Positions 59,287 through 64,000 of a stretch of DNA of 64,000 nucleotides are shown here, piece after piece. The translations under genes and the position numbers were made by a program. A model generated the notes under the pieces. That model did no database searches. It was given only the letters and a program-made list of their open reading frames with translations, and had not been told where the DNA came from. Where the stretch lies: contig CAJURN010000008.1 of assembly GCA_910589055.1 (NCBI GenBank), forward strand, positions 37,304 through 101,303, written 5' to 3'. Every line of letters begins with the position of its first letter. Position 1 is the first letter of the stretch. The stretch comes from an uncultured Muribaculaceae bacterium (lineage in GTDB: Bacteria; Bacteroidota; Bacteroidia; Bacteroidales; Muribaculaceae).

Positions 59287-62082
59287 CTAAATTCGCGACT
59301 TCATGTACTCAGCCGGAGTCACTCCGGTGATGCTTTTGAAGTGGCGGAAGAACGATGCTCGCGACGAGAATCCGCACTTGTCGGCCATGGCTGAGAGCGT
59401 GTATCGCCCGGCGGCATCGGTTGCCACAAGGCGTTTGAATTCTTCCACGCGGTAGTTGTTGATGTAGTCGTAGTAGCTGATCTTGAGATATTGGTTGAAG
59501 AGGAATGACAAGGCGTGTCCGGTGGTGGATGCCATCTCGGCAAGCTGCGAACTCTTCAGGTCGGGATTGGTGTAAGGCTTTTGCGTTTTCATGATATTCT
59601 CAAGCACTTTGAAAAGTCGTTTACATTCTTCGTCGCTGATTCGCGAGGTTTTGTATCTTTCTTTGGTTTTCTCTTCGGATTGGCCTTCGGATGCGTTTTC
59701 TGCTTTGGCGGGGCTTTCTTCCGTGCCCATGGGTGCGCTTGTGCGGCGGCGGTGTTTTATGTAGACTATTACAACAAGCGACAGCGAGAGAACGCAGAAA
59801 GCATATAGTATGAGTGTCCAGTTCTCAAATCCGGGTTTCACGGTAAGGTCGACCACGTTTTCATATTCGAGAGCGCCGTACGGACGCACTTTCAATGAGT
59901 ATTTTCCGGACGGTAATCCGTAGTACACGATGTCGCCGTGCCCTTCCAGGCGATGCCATTCGCTGTCGTAGCCTTGGAGCATGTATTCTACATAACGGTA
60001 GGCGGGATTGGTGTAGCTGAAGTCGGAAATACTGAAACTGATGTTGTTTTCGTTGTTGACGAGCGCGAGTTTCGAGCTCTTTGCTCCTGACGGGAGCAGG
60101 CGCGGACTTATGTTGCGTCCGTTTGTACGCACGTCTGTCACGAGATATACATTCTGCTTCGTCCCGGTATCACGCAGCTTCGCAAGGTCGAGTTTGATCA
60201 GGCCTCGCGTGTTGCCCATCCAAAGGTTTCCGTCGGAGTCGGTCACGGGTTTACAAAGGTTGAAAACCTGATGCGACAAGCCATCGCCTTGATTGTAGAG
60301 GTGGAAATTTCCGCGTTTGTCGTATCTGAGAAGGCCTTTCTCCGTTCCGAACCACATCTGACCGTCGGAATCCTCAATGGCGAATGTCGAGAATGTTCCG
60401 GGGTCGTCGTGATTGTCATTCAAGGGGCCGAATTCAGTGAGCTTGAAGTTGGTGCGGAATATCTTGCCTCGGTCGGGAATGAGATAGAGGTTGTGGTCGG
60501 AGTCTTCGTAGACGTTTCTTATTTTAAGATTGTTGGCAAAGCCTTTCGGAAAGCGTCCCGCTCCCTGGAGGTCGCTGCCGTTCCATAGCGCGATGCCGTT
60601 TTCGGTGCATATCCATCCGCGGTTTCCGCTGTCGAAAAACACTTCGTATACGTTGCCTTCGGGAAGTGGGGAGTTCGACGAAGTGTAGTGGGCCAATTGT
60701 CGAGAACCGTTGAATTTGAAGAGCCCGCGTGAGGTTCCGGCCCACAGGTTGTTTTCTCCATCGACGGAAAGGGCGAATATTGCGGCATGTGGGTCGGGAT
60801 TCTTGAAACCGTCAAAACTTTCGATGCTTTCCGTCTTCGGGTCAAATACGTACATCCCGCCGCTGTATGTCCCTATATAATATTTCTTTTGCCCCGCGTG
60901 GGTGTAGGGTGTTATGCAGAATATGATATTTGAGCGTATGTCGGGTGATTGGAATTTCCGTACTTTTCCTGTCGATTCGTTCACGTACAGTAGCCCTTCG
61001 CGTGTCCCTATTAGTTTTATGTCGCCGTCGATTGCCACGGCTCGCACGGTCATATCCACAGTGCTCTGTCCGTCAGGAAGGGTGTAGATGTCGAATATGT
61101 CTTTTTGCGCGGGAGAGTAGTCGGCGCCCATTTCGTAATATCCGGCCCAGAGCAGCCCCTGGCGGTCAACAAAGAGGGAATACACTGAATTGGAGCGTAA
61201 CTGTACGGGCGACTTCGGGTCGGAGGTGAGTTGGACTTCCTCTCTCCCTGTCGCAAGGTCGATGGCAAATATTCCGTCGCCGTCGGTGGATGCGAATATG
61301 CGGTCGCTGCCTGATGATGCGAGACCTGTCACGATGCTGTTGCCGGACAGGAGGGGAGATTTGAAACTCTTGTCTGTTGTGTCAAACACTAATATTCCGC
61401 TTCCGTGGGTGCCGAGGTATAGCTTGTCGCCGATGAATTTCATGGATTTCACTGTACAACTGCTTTTGAACGGATAGGATTCAAGCGCCCGGCGGGATGC
61501 GTCGTAGCGGTAGAGTCCCAGGCGTGTGGCAAGGTAGATTACTTTATCGTTTTGCGTCACCAAGGCGTTGATTTCATTTTTCTCCGAAAGGGCGTCCTGA
61601 TGGAGTAGTATATGATCGGCCGAGCCGTCTTTGATGTCATAGGCGAAAAGTCCGCGTGCGGTTCCGGCCATGATTGTTGACGACGAAGGCAAGTATGCAA
61701 GACTGTTTACCGGAAAATCAATACGTTCGGGCAGGAGCGGCTTAAGCTCGTCGGAACTCGTGGTGAGATAATATAGTCCGAGGTGACTGCCGATGTAAAA
61801 TTCGCCGTTGCGGGCTTCGGTGATTGCGTTGATTCGTCTCGGATGAGGACTGTTTTCAGGGTAGGGGAAAGTGATGATGGAATTGCCGTCGAAACGGTCG
61901 AGCGCAACGCCGGTGCCGAACCACACGTATCCACGTGAGTCCTTATATATGGTATTGACTAAAAGGTCGCTCAGTCCGTCGCTTGTGGTGAGCTGTTGGA
62001 GTTTATGGGGCGCTCCCGAGGCCGTCAGGGCGACGGCGATATATATTATGACCGAGTAGGCCGCAAGCACTGCTCTCTTCAT
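59287..62082 (-). CDS. Propeller-sensor/AraC transmembrane regulator without kinase domains
   Basis: A 931-residue regulator. A signal or first membrane segment (1-24) leads into two-component-regulator propeller repeats (DSRGYVWFGTG, DRQGLLWAGYY, DGENNLWAGTSRGLFKF, DSDGQMWFGTEKGLLRYD; about 30-680) and a Y_Y_Y domain (YVEYMLQGYDSEWHRLEGHGDIVYYGLPSGKYSLKVRPYG). One transmembrane helix follows (about 762-785), then a short charged linker and an AraC-type double HTH (about 825-931; LSAMADKCGFSSRASFFRHFKSITGVTPAEY). Histidine kinase and receiver domains seen in hybrid two-component sensors are absent. It should sense oligosaccharide in the periplasm and act on DNA from the membrane. Confidence 0.88.
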   Translation of the reverse strand: MKRAVLAAYSVIIYIAVALTASGAPHKLQQLTTSDGLSDLLVNTIYKDSRGYVWFGTGVALDRFDGNSIITFPYPENSPHPRRINAITEARNGEFYIGSHLGLYYLTTSSDELKPLLPERIDFPVNSLAYLPSSSTIMAGTARGLFAYDIKDGSADHILLHQDALSEKNEINALVTQNDKVIYLATRLGLYRYDASRRALESYPFKSSCTVKSMKFIGDKLYLGTHGSGILVFDTTDKSFKSPLLSGNSIVTGLASSGSDRIFASTDGDGIFAIDLATGREEVQLTSDPKSPVQLRSNSVYSLFVDRQGLLWAGYYEMGADYSPAQKDIFDIYTLPDGQSTVDMTVRAVAIDGDIKLIGTREGLLYVNESTGKVRKFQSPDIRSNIIFCITPYTHAGQKKYYIGTYSGGMYVFDPKTESIESFDGFKNPDPHAAIFALSVDGENNLWAGTSRGLFKFNGSRQLAHYTSSNSPLPEGNVYEVFFDSGNRGWICTENGIALWNGSDLQGAGRFPKGFANNLKIRNVYEDSDHNLYLIPDRGKIFRTNFKLTEFGPLNDNHDDPGTFSTFAIEDSDGQMWFGTEKGLLRYDKRGNFHLYNQGDGLSHQVFNLCKPVTDSDGNLWMGNTRGLIKLDLAKLRDTGTKQNVYLVTDVRTNGRNISPRLLPSGAKSSKLALVNNENNISFSISDFSYTNPAYRYVEYMLQGYDSEWHRLEGHGDIVYYGLPSGKYSLKVRPYGALEYENVVDLTVKPGFENWTLILYAFCVLSLSLVVIVYIKHRRRTSAPMGTEESPAKAENASEGQSEEKTKERYKTSRISDEECKRLFKVLENIMKTQKPYTNPDLKSSQLAEMASTTGHALSFLFNQYLKISYYDYINNYRVEEFKRLVATDAAGRYTLSAMADKCGFSSRASFFRHFKSITGVTPAEYMKSRI

Positions 62083-62124
62083 TGCTGTTCAGATAATGGT
62101 ATGAATCTAAGGTTATTCCATTTG

Positions 62125-62132
62125 CAAAGATA
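62125..62132 (-). promoter_or_regulatory. -7 element of the propeller/AraC regulator gene
   Basis: TATCTTTG followed by CAA on the minus strand fits TAnnTTTG, giving a start near 62118 and a leader of about 36 nt. No -33 at the usual distance was seen. Confidence 0.5.
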
Positions 62133-62164
62133 GTGAAAAATTTCAAAATAGTTTACTTGTCTAA

Positions 62165-62207
62165 AAAATACGGCAGAAACCGATTGTGTCAGTTTCTGCC
62201 GTATTTT
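62165..62207 (-). terminator. Strong intrinsic terminator after the beta-helix gene
   Basis: A perfect 16-bp stem (62165-62180 with 62192-62207) with an 11-nt loop begins in A-rich and ends in T-rich sequence, so it can act in both directions. It is 16 bp downstream of the beta-helix protein's stop. Confidence 0.88.
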
Positions 62208-62223
62208 AAGGGTAGAGGTGTGT

Positions 62224-63681
62224 TTATTTCACATATACTTTCTTGCCGCCTACGATGTAAAGACCGCTTGCGAGACCTTCGGTAGCTGCTTCAGCCGATA
62301 CATTTTCGCGGAGAAGCACGCCCTGCAGAGAGTAAACATTCACGAATGTTTCTTCTGCGTTCTCGATAGCGTCAACGCCTGCTGCTACTGTAAAGGCGAT
62401 GTTGCCTTCCGAAGCGGTAAGTTCGTAGCCATATACGCCGCATGCGAAGTTGGCGGTGTTGTCCCATCCTTTAACCAGCACTGCTGCCTCTGCGCGGAGC
62501 TCGGGTTCGAAGAGGAGGGTGATGGGCTTGGTGTTTGTAAGTTCGGAAGCGGAGATTGTGTTGGTCTTTTCGAGGTAGAGGGTGATGTCGTTGTCGCCCG
62601 TTACAGTTGTACCTGCCGAACCGATGAAGGCTGTGCCTTTGAGGGTGCTTGATTCGGTTGTGAGACCTTCGAAGTGGGCCTTGCCGTTGCTCTTAGCCTG
62701 GATGGCGTAGCCTTCGGCATTGTTGAAGTTGGCAATTTTGCAATCCTTGAATGTGACTTCTGCGCCGTTTACTTCAAAGAAATAAGCGGTAGCCTCGATG
62801 TTGGCGCCGTCGAAAATGATGTTTTCGAAAGTAACATTGGAATTGCTGTTTACCAGCATGTTGATTTTTCCGCCTGTTGTGCGCTTGATGCTTACGCCGT
62901 CAGCGCCCTTGATTGTGATTGTCTTTCCGCTGATGGTAAGGCGGTTTCCGTCCTGACCGTAGGACTGGTCTTCGTTCACGAGGATTACGTCGCCTTCGTT
63001 GGCTGCGTCAATAGCATCTTTTAATGTGGTGAAGCCTGCTCCGGAAGTCTGGTTTTCTACGGGCATTGCTACTGCATTTGCTTCGTCGGTGTCGTTGGCG
63101 CCGTCATCTTTCCAGTCTTTGGCTGCTTCAACAGCGGCATTGTCGGCGAAAGTCTTGACCCAGTCGATGGAGTAGGAACCTGGTTCGGTAGCATCGGCGA
63201 TTTTGATGTTGAGCTTGGTTACGGCTACATTGCCCTCGAAGTTGCTTGCCTTGGTGAGGTCGAAGCAGTAGATAGTGTTGCCGCCGGTGGTGATGATTTT
63301 CTGGAAGTTCTTGTTGTTCCATACGTCGGCAGCCTTTTCGGGGTTGCTCACGTAGTCTTTGAGCCAGCTTCCGTCGTTATCCATTTCAAGTGTTACTTTA
63401 GTGCCTGCGGGAAGTGTGCCGATGAACTTGATTGCAAGAACCTTTTCGGATGCTGCGGGGATAGTGTAGCTCAAATCGGTTGCTTTGACGTCCTGGCGGT
63501 ATTTGCCGTTTGTTTCACCAAGGGGAGCCGAAAGATATCCGTTTGCAACAACACCATTGTCGCCTGCGGTCCAGCCTTCGCTGTCCGATCCATTGAAAGT
63601 AACTTCAATACCGGCAGCCGACGCCATTGATACGCCTAAGAGAGCTGCGCTGAGAAAAGAGTAGATTTTTTTCATTTCCAT
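62224..63681 (-). CDS. Secreted beta-helix protein with T9SS-like C-terminal tail
   Basis: A 485-residue exported protein: signal peptide (about 1-22), an N-terminal beta-sandwich of DUF4979 type (about 24-180; PGSYSIDWVKTFADNAA), a right-handed beta-helix (about 205-370; GAGFTTLKDAIDAANEGDVILV, TISGKTITIKGADGV), and a tail with the Por-secretion pattern (VNVYSLQGVLLRENVSAEAATEGLASGLYIVGGKKVYVK split over residues 447-485). The first domain resembles the C-terminal domain of the Ig-like glycan-binding lipoprotein of the PUL. It could bind or cleave a glycan at the surface; no lyase catalytic set was recognised. Confidence 0.7.
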   Translation of the reverse strand: MEMKKIYSFLSAALLGVSMASAAGIEVTFNGSDSEGWTAGDNGVVANGYLSAPLGETNGKYRQDVKATDLSYTIPAASEKVLAIKFIGTLPAGTKVTLEMDNDGSWLKDYVSNPEKAADVWNNKNFQKIITTGGNTIYCFDLTKASNFEGNVAVTKLNIKIADATEPGSYSIDWVKTFADNAAVEAAKDWKDDGANDTDEANAVAMPVENQTSGAGFTTLKDAIDAANEGDVILVNEDQSYGQDGNRLTISGKTITIKGADGVSIKRTTGGKINMLVNSNSNVTFENIIFDGANIEATAYFFEVNGAEVTFKDCKIANFNNAEGYAIQAKSNGKAHFEGLTTESSTLKGTAFIGSAGTTVTGDNDITLYLEKTNTISASELTNTKPITLLFEPELRAEAAVLVKGWDNTANFACGVYGYELTASEGNIAFTVAAGVDAIENAEETFVNVYSLQGVLLRENVSAEAATEGLASGLYIVGGKKVYVK

Positions 63682-64000
63682 ATAATTTTAAGAATTTAGT
63701 TTTTTGCTTTTTGTAAATGAATACGTGCAATTCATTCTTCCCACTCAATCCTCCCTGAAAAAAATCATAGCTGCCCCACGTTTCTTAATACCCTACTTAT
63801 CCCTCTTAACCTTCCTTGCCTTCTTTCGCCTCTTTTGCCTTCTTAGCCATCCTTGCCTTTCTTGCCTTCTTTGCCTCATTAGCCCAAAAATCTCCCTTCG
63901 GCTATATTTATTAAATATTGTGTAATGGCCTGCTAATTGTAAACGGATGTTAAAAGTGTGTTTTACGGCATATTTTTTTGCCGGAATATTTGGAGGGAAT
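63682..64000. other. Gene-free end of window with 9-bp-period purine tract
   Basis: This stretch of 319 bp holds no recognised gene. Its main feature is a pyrimidine-rich plus strand at 63799-63885 in which six successive 9-mers end in gcc (63831-63884), preceded by two 10-mers of the same kind. On the minus strand this reads as a small open frame of Ala, Lys, Glu and Gly (ATG at 63850, stop at 63806-63808, 14 codons). A weak cggca/tgccg dyad lies at 63966-63983. No clear promoter for the beta-helix gene was found. Confidence 0.6.

Noticed and set aside
63966..63983. Hairpin cggca/tgccg at the right edge as terminator
   Set aside because: The stem has only 5 bp, the loop is the T-run itself, and the gene it would serve is outside the window.
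1..64000. tRNA or rRNA genes
   Set aside because: No cloverleaf-like segment with conserved TTC-A arm and no rRNA-like sequence was noticed when reading the intergenic regions.

Overview
The window reads as chromosome of a Bacteroidales gut bacterium, with Muribaculaceae the most likely family; that family call is inference. Supporting signs are two SusC/SusD pairs, an Mfa-type fimbrial cluster, a CepA/PER-like class A beta-lactamase, a T9SS-like C-terminal tail, and many promoters of the Bacteroidales form (TTTG, 19-20 bp, TAnnTTTG). No rRNA, tRNA, CRISPR array or insertion sequence was seen. Nearly all genes lie on the minus strand.

Region 1 (1-7844) is mixed core and surface material: the start of a TonB-dependent receptor with a calycin-like lipoprotein, lrgA-lrgB, asnA, an outer-membrane beta-barrel receptor, and a divergent OmpR-type two-component pair.

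Region 2 (7848-20424) is a fimbrial operon read leftwards: DUF3575 protein, DUF3868/OmpA-like protein, Mfa1-type stalk, Mfa2/FimB-type anchor, an accessory fimbrillin broken by one in-frame stop, a giant putative tip protein, and a DUF5106-thioredoxin lipoprotein carrying a perfect in-frame 573-bp tandem duplication. Upstream lies a 157-bp segment with its own promoter, bounded by 18-bp inverted repeats and touching a tyrosine recombinase gene. This looks like an invertible promoter. In the orientation given it points away from the fimbrial genes.

Region 3 (20509-30054) holds a SusC/SusD pair without enzymes, a coiled-coil lipoprotein, a divergent LytS/LytTR two-component system with apparently leaderless promoters, an EamA transporter, and a class A beta-lactamase.

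Region 4 (30075-63681) is one large polysaccharide utilisation system. At its upstream end are a beta-helix surface protein, a membrane-spanning regulator with periplasmic propeller and cytoplasmic AraC domain but no kinase or receiver, and an ECF sigma factor directly before susC. Then follow SusC, SusD, an Ig-like surface lipoprotein, an alginate-lyase-family protein, a GH28-like beta-helix enzyme, a heparinase II/III-like protein, GH127/GH146, GH97, GH43 and GH88. After a terminator a second operon encodes DUF4861, KduD, an orphan PTS-IIC-like permease, KduI, a GltD-like flavoprotein, KdgK, KDPG aldolase, ManA and a ROK kinase.

Taken together, the lyases and GH88 would release unsaturated uronate, and KduI, KduD, KdgK and Eda would carry it to pyruvate and glyceraldehyde-3-phosphate. 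The mix fits an acidic, arabinose-decorated glycan better than ordinary pectin, since no classical pectate lyase, pectin esterase or rhamnosidase is present.
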